The notes under the pieces: model-generated | The model's database searches: none | What the model saw: only the letters and a program-made list of their open reading frames with translations | Told to the model about the DNA's origin: nothing | Position numbers and translations under genes: made by a program | From: Strigamia acuminata | Lineage: Eukaryota; Arthropoda; Chilopoda; Geophilomorpha; Linotaeniidae | Direction: 5' to 3' | NCBI GenBank assembly: GCA_949358305.1 | Contig: OX442315.1 | Location: 25,694,427 to 25,758,426 of the forward strand | DNA length: 64,000 bases | In this document: positions 39,001-45,876 of the stretch, in pieces | Position numbering within the stretch: the first letter of the stretch is position 1 | Layout: each line of letters begins with the position of its first letter

Positions 39001-42000
39001 TCGCGGTGGGTCCGGTGCGATTGGAGGTTAAACATTTAATCGTAATTTTTAGCTTTGCAATCTCTGACTTGATCTGATTATAGCCGTAGAGATCATATTT
39101 TGGTCTCGGGAGTTCGTCTGCCAGTGGGTGATTTATTGGGTCTGACGTCATTAAAAGTTGCGTAACGTCTGCAAGTGCCAGACAGGCGTTGCTCGTCTCA
39201 TTTTTTCCTTAAAACTTGCACTTAGTTATTTATAATAGCATTTTCCTTCATTGTATTAAAGTGGGGACTATTTGAAAAGGAAAAAAAAGAAGCTATTACC
39301 GATAAAAAAAAAGTGTAAGAGGAGGAAAAGAAAGAAAAAAAGTGTAATGAGCTTTAGTATTCAAACTTAAAACTGAATCTCTCTTTATTGTTATTGTTTA
39401 TTTGTTTGTTATTTTTATTTTTATTATTTTTGTTGCAATTTGACCAAATAAACCAAAGCGCCATCTGTTTGCAATCAAGTTAAGTTTTTAAACAAGTTAA
39501 TTTATTATTATTATTATTTTAAAATTTAAACAACATTCGAAAGGAAATATTAACTTCGGAACAAGCATCAATAATATCAACACGTATTGATGTATAATAT
39601 TCTAATCCGAGTGTGTTGGTTAGTTGGATGATTGAGCGATCACTCCTGGCGCACAATGATGGCGGCTAGAGGCTCGCTTGAGTTTCTCATTACGAGCAAG
39701 CGTGGAGCTGGCGACCCAGATGTAGTCGAAACGTGTAGCCGTATTTGATGGGTGTTATGACCAGGTAGTTGTTTCGGATCGTGTCTGAAAACGGCGTCGG
39801 GCATGAACAAGCGTCTGAACCGGTGCTTTTAAACTAGACGGAACGGAAGTCGGCGCAGAAAGCGAATTTTTGTTAGTTGGGTCTGGCGGGTGTCTGGTTC
39901 TCCTTTTGAGAGTGGAGTGGAGTGGAGAGGAGCGGAGACCGTGTACGAATTTATCGTATGCTGTGCCCTCATCCATGCCTTATCAGCATGAAAATATAGC
40001 AGCGAACAGGTAAAGTGAATCCGAATTTTGCTTGTTTTTTTAAAATCGTGCGTTGAAAAATGGTGGATGTAATTTGTTTGCTTTTTGGCGCAGTTGGGAT
40101 TCATTTGACCTTGTCGTATTTAATTCTTTTTTTTTTCTTTTTTTTTTTTTTTAAATTTATCCGGGTTTTATTCTGAGAATCGTGAGAAAAATTGTTGTGT
40201 GGATGTACTTTAATTCGTGTTTAACACGTGTGAAAAATTGCATTCGTTTTTTCGCTCGATTTTCTGTCAACTATTTTTAGTTTCTCAACCCATCCGAAGT
40301 TCGTGGGGGGAATAAAATACAGACGGAATTAAAGACGAAATTAAAGATGGTAGTTAATTAGAAGGTTTGAATGACACATAAAACGAAAAGGAAAATTTAT
40401 TTTTTCTCGTTTAAAACTTTGAAGGAAAAGAAAAAAGAAAAAGAAAGAAAGAATGAAAAAAAAATGTTGTTAAAACGAATGAAAAAATTTCGACTTTTCA
40501 ACCTTGGACCGATCAAAGAAGCTGCTAGGTGTCCAAAGTCTTATTCGCTAGAATTAATTAATATTCAAAGTTAAAAACGCAGTTAATGAAGGAGGGCATT
40601 TTTGATTAACCCTGCGCCAAGTTGGTGATTATTTTTCTACCTAATGAAAATCAAAGTATATTTCTTTCAGATAGAGTTGCGTACTGTATATGTCTGCAAT
40701 CTACGTAACAGACCTTGTCTGACTCGTGCACATGTTTAATCACTTTTTAAACATGACTATTTCTTTAGTTATTTATACTTTAGGGGAAAGGGGAGATGTT
40801 TTATTTTTTTATTTTTTTTTTAAATTTTTTTTTCGAATAAATGTATATCATATATAATAATTTTTATATTTTTTTAATTTAATAAAAAAAAGGGGGGCGA
40901 TTAGAGCGGCGATAATTCTAGAGATTGTTAGCAAATGTTATTCATTATAAATGCATATTGAATATTGATGTTGGTTACATAAATGGTAATGAGTGCGTGT
41001 TTTTATTTAATTTCAGTTTTCAGCATTCAGATAATCATAATTGTGATAGCAGTGTTGGTGACGCTGACTATTTTCACCTGCGTCCTGAGCCACTATAAGA
41101 TGGGGGCGCGGTCGTGGACTGAGGGGCGAACCGCGCGCCAACATCATCCGCCCCCGCACCACAACCCGGCGGCTGCCGTGACGACGGGACAAACACAGCG
41201 TCTGCAACCTGACAGTCACAGACCCAACCAACTCCACCCAGCGTCCTCAGTAAGTACTATTGAAGCAAGCGAGGCTTCTTTTTCATTTTCCACCCACAAG
41301 CAGCCAATTTTCTTTTCTCTCGTCAAATTGCTGTTTGTATAATACGCTACCTGTGATTAAGCTCGCAGTTCACTGATTTATTGGGCGGAAAGTCGGGTGG
41401 TGAATATAGTGCAATTTGTATTTTTGTTGTATTTTATTTTATTTTTAAAAAAATTATTTATTTACGATTTACGACGGGCGTTTTCTGAAAGGGAATAATC
41501 TCCTGTTGCGGTTGTTCGATGCAAATGTTAGTCATATCATGCGATAAAGTTGGAAAAAGGTTGCGAGGGAAATTGTAATCGGAATGTGTTTATTGTGTTG
41601 AGTTGGAGATGAAGCTTTAAATTTAAGTTTAGAATTTCGTGCACAGTTTGATCGAGCAGAGTTCAAGTGCTGTCAAATTTTGATAATTTTCTGCACTTGT
41701 TTACACTTTGTTGACTCGCCTCGATTACTTAATTTAACGCCAAATTCTTAAATTAGATAAGTAGAATGTAACCGCTTGTTTTATTCATGTCTGGGATATT
41801 TCCCGGATTTAAGCCTCAGCTGCAATTTATCAAACAAGGAACCCTTTCCATTTGGCCTTAAAGGATTGATTGCATCCGAAAGGAAGAGGTCTGGACGCAA
41901 CTTTGATAGACATAGACAGCGTGCATGAGATGGGAGATTTTTTTTTCTTTCTTTTTTTCTTATTATTATTATTGTTATCATTATTATTTTTAAATGTAAT

Positions 42001-42679
42001 ATTTTTGTTGTTGTTGTTTGCATAGGTATTGTATGTGCCCGTTTCCAACCAAGAACGCCTTCTTCGGGAGAAGGTGAGCCTTCAAGACCGGCAGATACGC
42101 AACAAGTCTGTTCGCCTGGATCTGGAGCTGGGGCTGCCTCCGTCACTGCCGTTACCCGACGGCGAGGAGCCTTATGGCAGTTTACAGAATTTTCATATGA
42201 GGGATCCCGAGCAGGAGCGTGAGATCTACAGCAAGTGCATTCGGCCGCCGCCCAACAGGACCGTGTTCGAAGGCGGTAGTCCACCGCTTTACCGCTCAAA
42301 CTCCCACGGGAGCGAGAGCGGTAGTTTGACGCCCCCTCGCGACTGCAACAGTACCCAGCTAGTCATGCGTTGCCACAGCGCCAACAACAACGCGGCGGCA
42401 ACGCGCAACGGGAACATGGGCGCTGCAGGAGCCGCCAGAAACAGCACTTCTGCGTCGTCCGTTTTACGCTGCAGTTCCCATTCGCACCATCATCTGCACC
42501 CACATACCCACCTCCACCCCCATCAACAACAACACCTTGCACTGCCGGCGACAACAAACTTAGTTTTGGCTCCTGTGGCTCGGCATTCGGCTTCTTGTGC
42601 ACCCGATGGTGAACCGCCACCCGGGTACAGTGAAGCTATTGCCACTAGTGGCGGACAACAACCAAACAACGGCGTCTGA
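5959..42679 (+). CDS. LDLRAD4/PMEPA1-like: CUB-LDLa transmembrane protein with PMEPA1/LDLRAD4-type tail (gene span, 5 coding exons)
   Basis: Coding exons 5959-6043, 11374-11811, 13625-13789, 41017-41249 and 42026-42679 join in one frame to 524 residues plus stop; every junction has GT-AG and a matching phase (1,1,1,0). Order: signal peptide about 1-28; CUB about 32-163 with four Cys (32, 58, 99, 121) and an N-glycosylation site at N73; LDLa 177-209 with six Cys and the D-x-SDE calcium signature; Ser-rich stalk; transmembrane helix about 233-253 followed by HYK; cytoplasmic tail with a conserved block (LPPS, PDGEEP, RDPEQ, PPNRT at 382-386) and PPGY at 505-508. In vertebrates PMEPA1 and LDLRAD4 bind R-SMADs through PPNR and recruit NEDD4-class ubiquitin ligases through PPxY, restraining TGF-beta signalling; I infer the same here. 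The N-terminal CUB is not in the vertebrate proteins. The first PY site of the family is reduced to EEPYGS. A His/Gln-rich tract lies late in the tail. Exon 1 is the least certain part. Confidence 0.85.
6044..11373 (+). other. Intron 1 of CUB-LDLa gene
   Basis: Non-coding, AT-rich, between the predicted signal exon and the CUB exon. It contains the degenerate tandem array at 7922-8405, poly-T tracts near 6960-7000, and a stretch around 9640-9780 with CpG dinucleotides. No exon with coding signature was found in it. If exon 1 is wrong, the same stretch would be part of a longer 5' intron or UTR. Confidence 0.45.
7922..8405 (+). repeat. Degenerate tandem repeat (about 20-21 bp units)
   Basis: The left part repeats a 20-bp unit GATTTCTAGGATTTATAATT (clear from about 8045 to 8145). 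The right part repeats a 21-bp variant built of GGATTTCTAGGATTTTCTAGT with GGAATTC or GGATTTT versions (about 8200-8400). The units share the core CTAGGATTT, so both halves derive from one ancestral motif that was amplified and then diverged. It lies wholly within intron 1. Confidence 0.85.
11374..11811 (+). CDS. LDLRAD4/PMEPA1-like: Coding exon 2, CUB domain
   Basis: A pyrimidine-rich acceptor (TTTGTAG) and a donor (CAG|GTACGT, counted one base into the codon) bound a 438-base exon. The translation carries the CUB pattern: first Cys, second Cys 26 residues on (GRPRCEYLV), a later Cys pair (SRC...TVC), alternating hydrophobic strands and a closing FVLYFDFVRL. It ends with D-S-S-E-D-I-L-V-S and one base of a Gly codon. 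The usual acidic calcium site of CUB domains is not obvious, so binding properties cannot be inferred. Confidence 0.82.
11812..13624 (+). other. Intron 2 of CUB-LDLa gene
   Basis: A 1.8-kb phase-1 intron between the CUB and LDLa exons. It has a T-rich beginning, no recognisable coding segment and no mobile element that I can see. Confidence 0.8.
13625..13789 (+). CDS. LDLRAD4/PMEPA1-like: Coding exon 3, LDL-receptor class A domain
   Basis: The exon starts after TTTTTTAG and ends before GTAGGC, with both boundaries in phase 1. The translation holds six cysteines in LDLa order (C-EFT-C-SERG-C ... VC-NGVAD-C-PDQSDELD-C) and the D-x3-DQSDE calcium ligands. The spacing CEFTC...GCL...SLVCN...DC...SDE closely parallels vertebrate LDLRAD4. 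After the last Cys comes a Pro/Ser-rich stalk ending S-S-D-D. Confidence 0.88.
17627..17734. repeat. (TTTA)n microsatellite with TTCA/TGTA variants
   Basis: About 100 bases of tetranucleotide TTTA units, with variant units ATTC and ATGT toward the right end. Intronic. Confidence 0.9.
18005..18048. repeat. (GT)n followed by poly-T
   Basis: About eight GT units run into an interrupted T tract. Intronic low-complexity sequence. Confidence 0.85.
18199..18212. promoter_or_regulatory. RFX-type X-box motif
   Basis: The sequence GTTGCTTAGGCAAC is a near-perfect inverted repeat of the half-site GTTGCC and matches the RFX consensus (GTTGCY, 2 bases, RGCAAC). It sits in a locally GC-richer part of intron 3. 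Binding is inferred from the motif only. Confidence 0.4.
21065..21142 (-). other. tRNA-derived sequence (SINE head or tRNA pseudogene)
   Basis: On the - strand, an A-box-like GGCTGAGTGGTTAAAAGC (21116-21133) is followed at correct distance by a B-box GGTTCAAGTCC (within 21078-21089) and then by a T run, as in a Pol III unit. The T stem does not pair cleanly and the 5' and 3' ends do not form a clear acceptor stem, so it is probably not a working tRNA. It could be the head of a short interspersed element or an isolated pseudogene. Confidence 0.6.
23583..23807 (+). promoter_or_regulatory. GC-rich block: candidate internal promoter and non-coding first exon
   Basis: The block contains a GC box (CCCCGCCCC, 23641-23649), an inverted CCAAT box (ATTGG, 23654-23658) and a second G-rich box (GGCGGGGG), all rare elsewhere in this AT-rich intron. 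About 150 bases downstream is a good donor, TTTACAG|GTAGGA, at 23807/23808. The only notable ATG (23725) gives a 22-codon frame ending before the donor, so any exon here would be 5' UTR with an upstream ORF. Spliced to 41017, it would place translation at Met 41100. No transcript evidence is available. Confidence 0.35.
25275..25530. promoter_or_regulatory. CpG-rich block in intron 3
   Basis: About 250 bases with many CpG dinucleotides (for example CGGCGAACGCGCGTG and CCCGCGCCACGCG) in otherwise AT-rich DNA. It keeps a long open frame on the + strand, which is expected from the composition. I recognise no domain. It may be a regulatory island. Confidence 0.25.
26518..26522. repeat. Target-site duplication, left copy
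   Basis: GATGG precedes the 5' LTR and is matched by GATGG at 31317-31321 after the 3' LTR. A 5-bp duplication is typical of Ty3/gypsy integration. Confidence 0.92.
26523..26778 (+). repeat. 5' LTR
   Basis: 256 bases from TGTGAGG to CTAACA. A 6-base inverted repeat (GTGAGG ... CCTCAC) lies at the start. The right half has a GATTAAAAC stretch that could serve as a poly(A) signal variant. It appears identical to 31061-31316. Confidence 0.96.
26779..26793 (+). other. Primer-binding site, tRNA-Ser-like
   Basis: TGGCGCAGTCGACAG begins right after the LTR's CA end. The first 11 bases are complementary to the 3' end of arthropod-type tRNA-Ser (...CGACTGCGCCA), the primer used by several insect Ty3/gypsy elements. 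The match to a specific host tRNA was not tested. Confidence 0.7.
26944..31065 (+). CDS. gag-pol: Gag-Pol polyprotein of the LTR retrotransposon
   Basis: 1,373 codons in one frame from an ATG in good context (AAAATGG). Gag occupies about residues 1-290 and ends in a CCHC zinc knuckle (C292-x2-C-x4-H-x4-C305). The protease has ALIDCGA at D363, with Cys where Thr or Ser is usual. RT has the first catalytic Asp at D633 (FNVGD) and the YVDD box at 693-696. RNase H has D842-A-S, ELE and TDN (D909). Integrase has an HHCC zinc site (H1033, H1038, C1068, C1071), catalytic D1101, D1160 and E1196 with exact D,D(35)E spacing, and the GPY/F motif at 1323. Gag and Pol are not separated by a frameshift or stop. 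The stop TGA is formed by the first bases of the 3' LTR. No defect was seen. Confidence 0.97.
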   Translation: MADMKDVFTSTSEPVLDLLTCDNIRDECLLRGIDVSNCKKKNDFLATLLADNVAKDAAKVKPGSTQTAIVSTATGLAGQIKVQHEVDTTKGVPVFKGKRDENVEHFIECVERAATLGKWTEHAKIAVANGQLKEEALYWYDIFGKKFVLWSEWAASIRDYFLDVDTYDRWRQRIAARKQLDNESLATYFAAKIALIETTKKAFSFSRDDTINVTIEGVRDLHTRDLFRMSKFDSFIELIRKGREIDRNREASGSPPRTTPKEIAKPKTEARIRTPRDDTSYKKGMDMSKMQCWRCNEMGHCSFDCPRAKKPEQTEGDAKQQPREAEKKKINICMVKTKCPESNLVVVDCHSAELGGQVEALIDCGANCSTVDQVFVDDSVEIRPNLEKEYFKTANGDKQVLGHVDLNVQIGKMRTRISDVAVVQDSPFPLVIGMDWRKQAGLAWMITGDGDVTFFKEITGPTSTVSCVVRASHQVSAEDRAFGEEVDALVGAVDADVAATERERLRRVLWTNREAFSEQDELGECVGEECEIRLRHENPIKTKPRKFSPADEKACNETIALWLRLGICRPSTSQYNFPLWFVKQGENKQKLRPVLDLRRLNEIVDVSMYRMPTIDETIEFLLADQPIYFNVGDVAMAFYHVRLRSGDCHKIAFLTPDGLMELTRMPMGLKISPFKMQEIMDKLCKRVERTAAYVDDVGQASRIVNELISRWEKFLEELIRKGLRVRLSKCQLLRKEVSFLGYIVSRQGKKPDPARMQAIDRFQRFRNARDVRAFLGFAGYHRRFVRGFAAKVKILQVLTKKDARFVWTEAHQEAVEAIKKELKACEWLAHFRSDAETCVSVDASYDGLGATLQQRQEGEWVTIAYASRGIPESYRTAHSNELECLAVHWAITEKFRTYLLGTKFILFTDNWAVAHMLAKTDLNRKYARWILDLQEFDFNMKHKKGKENKIPDALSRAIESGAAVALATIRLRDGTLREEQINDAFCRDKMDHLPTEFEVVDGLLLHVETRRGKKHSQIVVPKNMTDRLTKAVHESCGHADAFRTLSRLKRRHWWKGMRGCVEGFVRGCQKCQRQNHRTAKPFGLLTNRPIPPRPFHTIAIDHGGPYPCSGGNLFVLAAIDLFSRFVVAVPVRNTKAATSVEKVRTDIFGRFGPARKIITDAGTSFIAKEFVEFAEGEGAEVEVCPPYHHASNGLIERTIQTIVQKLRKAEGGLERWAKNLPDQVWAINNTVQSSSRISPFEMVHGYVPDFKEELAAIEDEDLTEGLERLWGEREEAVRNLEKAGRTQKDRFDRNRAPSSMRVGDRVLFTKGHRKRKFDALYEGPYTIVERLATEVFLLAGDDGRTWKAHGAQLKRFQREEAVMGTITTPGVDV
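31061..31316 (+). repeat. 3' LTR
   Basis: 256 bases with the same ends as the 5' LTR and no difference seen on reading; two reading frames translate identically in both copies. The Gag-Pol stop codon lies at its positions 3-5. A canonical polypurine tract is not evident just upstream (the bases before it read CCCCCGGGGTGGACG). Confidence 0.96.
31317..31321. repeat. Target-site duplication, right copy
   Basis: GATGG, matching 26518-26522. Confidence 0.92.
31580..31746 (+). other. Exon-like block with CRE motif
   Basis: A possible acceptor (CTTTGCCAG) and a strong donor (AGG|GTGAGT) bound 167 bases that are open in one frame, with coding-like composition and a perfect CRE TGACGTCA at 31599-31606. 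The left phase fits the LDLa exon, but the strong donor leaves phase 0, which does not fit the transmembrane exon at 41017. It could be a 5' UTR exon, an exon of another transcript, or chance. Confidence 0.25.
34825..34850. repeat. (CACT)n microsatellite
   Basis: About six CACT units. Intronic. Confidence 0.85.
37835..37890. repeat. (TCTGC)n pentanucleotide repeat
   Basis: About ten CTGCT units, two of them varied to CTGCG. Intronic. Confidence 0.9.
39640..40009 (+). promoter_or_regulatory. Candidate alternative first exon / promoter 1 kb before the transmembrane exon
   Basis: A GC-richer block with a YY1-like ATGATGGCGGCT (39655-39666), a purine-rich run of GAGTGGA units near 39912-39940, and a good donor GAACAG|GTAAAG at 40009/40010. 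The ATGs inside give only short frames; the one nearest the donor ends in a phase that stops early in the 41017 exon. A non-coding first exon is possible. There is no TATA box. Confidence 0.25.
41017..41249 (+). CDS. LDLRAD4/PMEPA1-like: Coding exon 4, transmembrane helix and start of cytoplasmic tail
   Basis: The acceptor is ATTTCAG and the donor is the consensus GTAAGT. The first two bases complete the Val codon begun at 13789. The translation begins FSIQIIIIVIAVLV, continues hydrophobic to TCVLSHYK, then turns basic and His/Pro-rich. The IQIIII core and the terminal HYK are shared with vertebrate LDLRAD4 and PMEPA1. The first in-frame Met is at 41100, just after the membrane segment; a transcript beginning with a non-coding exon in the preceding intron would start there and make a soluble tail form. 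Confidence 0.85.
41250..42025 (+). other. Intron 4 of CUB-LDLa gene
   Basis: A 776-base phase-0 intron between GTAAGT and TTGCATAG. It is AT-rich and no feature is seen in it. Confidence 0.85.
42026..42679 (+). CDS. LDLRAD4/PMEPA1-like: Coding exon 5, SMAD-interaction and PPxY tail, stop codon
   Basis: The acceptor is TTTGCATAG; the exon enters in phase 0 and stops at TGA 42677-42679. Conserved family block: GLPPSLPLPDGEEP, then RDPEQ, then RPPPNRTVFE containing the SMAD-interaction motif PPNR. The terminal region reads DGEPPPGYSEAIA with PPGY, a WW-domain ligand. Between them are Ser/Asn/Ala-rich stretches and a His-rich run (HHLHPHTHLHPHQQQH). The first PPxY of the vertebrate proteins, which follows DGEE, is not intact (EEPYGS). 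Confidence 0.9.
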   Translation, partial: VLYVPVSNQERLLREKVSLQDRQIRNKSVRLDLELGLPPSLPLPDGEEPYGSLQNFHMRDPEQEREIYSKCIRPPPNRTVFEGGSPPLYRSNSHGSESGSLTPPRDCNSTQLVMRCHSANNNAAATRNGNMGAAGAARNSTSASSVLRCSSHSHHHLHPHTHLHPHQQQHLALPATTNLVLAPVARHSASCAPDGEPPPGYSEAIATSGGQQPNNGV

Positions 42680-42702
42680 TGATGGATGAATGCATGCGAA
42701 TG

Positions 42703-42744
<42 letters not shown>

Positions 42745-42753
42745 CTGATTGAC
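42703..42753. repeat. (TGAT)n microsatellite
   Basis: About ten ATTG units with ACTG variants at the right end, starting 24 bases after the + strand stop codon and so probably in the 3' UTR. Confidence 0.92.
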
Positions 42754-42832
42754 TGCTTGATTAATTGAATTGATGGATAAGTTTTAATTTTGTCTTTCAA
42801 CTTTTTTGTGATCCTAACTAATCTAACAAGTG

Positions 42833-42882
42833 TATTATTATTATTAATTAATTATTATTATTATTAATTATTATTATTATTA

Positions 42883-42926
<44 letters not shown>

Positions 42927-42929
42927 ATG
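42833..42929. repeat. (ATT)n microsatellite
   Basis: About 97 bases of ATT units with AATTA interruptions, probably in the 3' UTR of the + strand gene. Confidence 0.92.
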
Positions 42930-45827
42930 ATGATTATGACTGAGTCGTCGTGGATGCAATTTGGAACTCTCCTCCACTGGCTGATTTTATTTTTTTTCTT
43001 TATCGTTGCTATGGAAGCCAACAAGTTTATTGGTCCCATCCAGTCTCCAGTACACAGTGCCTCACTTTTTGTTGTCAAGGATTTTGTTCACATATCGTCA
43101 TTTCTTTTATAAAAAATTATGAAAAAGAAAAGAAAAGGGAAGAAGAAGAAGAAAAAAAAAAGCTGAAATCTTTTTAGATGTCCTTGCTGTTCTGGTGGTC
43201 CCAATTCCTCCCGATTCCTCTCCATTTGTATAAAGAAAAAGAAAAATTTCAGCATGGCAAAGAAAATAATAAAAGAAAGCCACAAGTGCGAGGAGAGTTA
43301 GTATGCGTGTTTGGTTTGAGCGGTTTTGGTTTTGGTCTCTCTTACAACGTTCATGAACCAGCCCTAAAAATGGAGGCCATGAAGAAACATTTTTTTTTCG
43401 TTTCATTTCGTTTCGTTTCTTTTTTTATTTTATTTTTATTTTAAAAAGTTTTTGTGCAAGGAAAAAGAATCCTTTTGTGATATTTCATATTCTCCCAACT
43501 TGAAGAAGAAAAAAAAAAGATTAATAATATTGTACAAGAAACTTGTTTGAACATTCTTAACAGGGTACAATAACCCCTAGGTGAAGGGTGAAATTCCCTT
43601 GTGATATAAAATGCTAGAGACTACAAGAAATTTTGAAAGTTTTAAAAGAAAAGAAAAAAAATACAAAAAAAAACAAACAACTAAAAAAGGGCGTACATAA
43701 AGAAATTTGAAAATAAAAACTGCGGATTTAGCTGACGAATACCACCTTTGAAGATGCTCAGCACCTACGAAAACACGACAGACGGCAGTAAAATAATACA
43801 TTTCGCTTCAACAACAACCACCTAGTAGAACTTTGTAGAAAAAAATGATTTAACCAGAAAGAAAGAAAGAAAAACAAACAAATTCCTACACTAGATGTGT
43901 GTATTCCCGTGTCTGCGCGCTGTGCTTTTTCGACTCTTCATAAATCCCTCCCTTCGCGACATGAAAACGCATACAGATGAACATTTTTCACCAAACGCCC
44001 CCATTGGCTCCTTCGAAGCGTGCGATACGATAAAACGAGGGGAAGAAAAATTAAAATTTTGTACGAATATGTCAAGTCTCAACAGTTGTCAACCATTAGA
44101 AGAAATGGACGGAGAAAAATCGCCCGATGGGCGAATCGACTTCCAACCGGCTCTGATACCAAGTGCATTCTTAGAGGAAGAGAAAAGTATTTGTGACATA
44201 ACTGCAAGAAAAATAAATAAATAAATGGACGTCTTACAATTCTTAGGATTTTTTAAATGAATGTTTCTATCCCTCACCAGGTGAAGGATATTATGCATGT
44301 GGGGGAAAACAAATTATAAAGAACAATTACAAGTGAGTTGAGTGTATTTCAGTCATGCCTTTGTAATTGTATGTGTGTACAAAACAAACAAAATCCAAAA
44401 AAAAATTATTATTATTAAGAGGACTCAAGTTTAAAATGTTAAAGCCACTGGGACCCAGCGCATTTTTCTTTTTCAATGAAAATAACAAATAACTCAACCT
44501 CAAAACCAAAAAAGAAAGAAAAACTACAAGTTTGATGCAATTTTATTATTTTATTCTTTTGAAATCTATGCAGACAATTGAATTAATTTGGATTTTTTTA
44601 TTCGAATGAGTTGATGACATCTTTGTTTCTTTTTTTTCTTGAGGTTCTACTTGTAACTTACACTCCATTCAAAAGGAGTTTGTATTTTTTTATAAGCGAA
44701 TAATTAATTTTTAAAAAATTTCAAAATTTCAAAGAAAAGTTTGAATCTCGAAAGGTTTTAACATGTTAAAATGAGACGGGCGCCCAAACTGTGGCTTATA
44801 ATAGAATCAATAATTTGTATACTTTTTACTCAGACTTCACCCAGTCCAAACCGTGTGCAAAAATAAAACTTGGCTGCACTCAATTATACATTAAATGACA
44901 TTCCAAGGAATGCAGGTAATATTTTCCGATTTATCAAGGGGAATAGGTATTTGTGCCCAGTGTCTTTCATTATGATTGAATAAGCATCCATATTTTTTTG
45001 TTGTTTTATTTTATTTTATTTTATTTTATTTTATTTTTTAAAAAAAGAAGAAATCTGTAAGAATGATTATTAGTTTGTTTTGCGTCTGAACTCTGAATGA
45101 GATTTAAATAATTAATTAGTATGTAAGAAGAATACTTAATAATGATATGTGAAAAAGTGTTTATAGATTGTAATATTTGAAATTGTTTAGAATACTATAA
45201 TTATTTTTTTTTCTGTATTATAAAAATAAGAAAGACAAAAAGATGTAGATCATCTGAAATATACTGGAACCTAAGATTTTTGTTTTTGGTTTTGTTTTGA
45301 TTTGAACTTTTTTTTATTTTTTATTTTATTGGAGCTTGGAAACTAATGGGTGGAGTCTGGCCAAAAAAGAAATTTACATTTGTTTTTATTTATTTACGTT
45401 TTATTTCTTTTCTTTTTTTTAAAAAAAAAAGAAAAAAACTATAAACCACAAAAATGTGTTGTTTTTTTTTTCTTTCTTTTTTTTTTCCTTAAAAAGAAAA
45501 AGAAAAAAAAATTGTGGTTGGATATTTGAATGAAAAAAAAAGATTGGCTTGGCTTTTTGTACAAAAGAAAAATATTAATTATTATTATATTATTAATTTG
45601 ACTGTGAGAAATTTCTCCTTCCTGCAGACTTAAGCCGTAGTTTTTAACAACAGACAGCTAACGTAGGAAAAAGAAAAAAAAACATTTCAACATTTGCCCT
45701 GAGTTGACACTGCCCACTGTCGGATCTGTGATCTTTCAATAGCCAGTAATAAATAATAAGCGAAAAATCGTTCATCATTTGTGCAAAGTTTTGCTTTTAC
45801 CAAGTTGACAAATTTCTGTTCTGACTA

Positions 45828-45876
45828 GATATATGTATATATATGTACATACATATATATATATATATATGTATAT
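45828..45876. repeat. (AT)n-rich palindromic repeat
   Basis: AT dinucleotides interrupted by GTAC and CATAC; the stretch can fold on itself. Intergenic or 3' UTR. Confidence 0.85.

Larger units (their letters stand above)
31322..41016 (+). other. Intron 3 of CUB-LDLa gene, part right of the retrotransposon
   Basis: AT-rich intron with low-complexity tracts: CACT repeats at 34825, TTTA tracts near 35300, CTTCT near 36912, CTG near 37588, and TCTGC at 37835. It also has higher-complexity blocks at about 31.58-31.75, 35.38-35.80, 37.19-37.42 and 39.65-40.01 kb. No exon matching the gene's phases and domains was found apart from the transmembrane exon that ends it. Confidence 0.7.
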
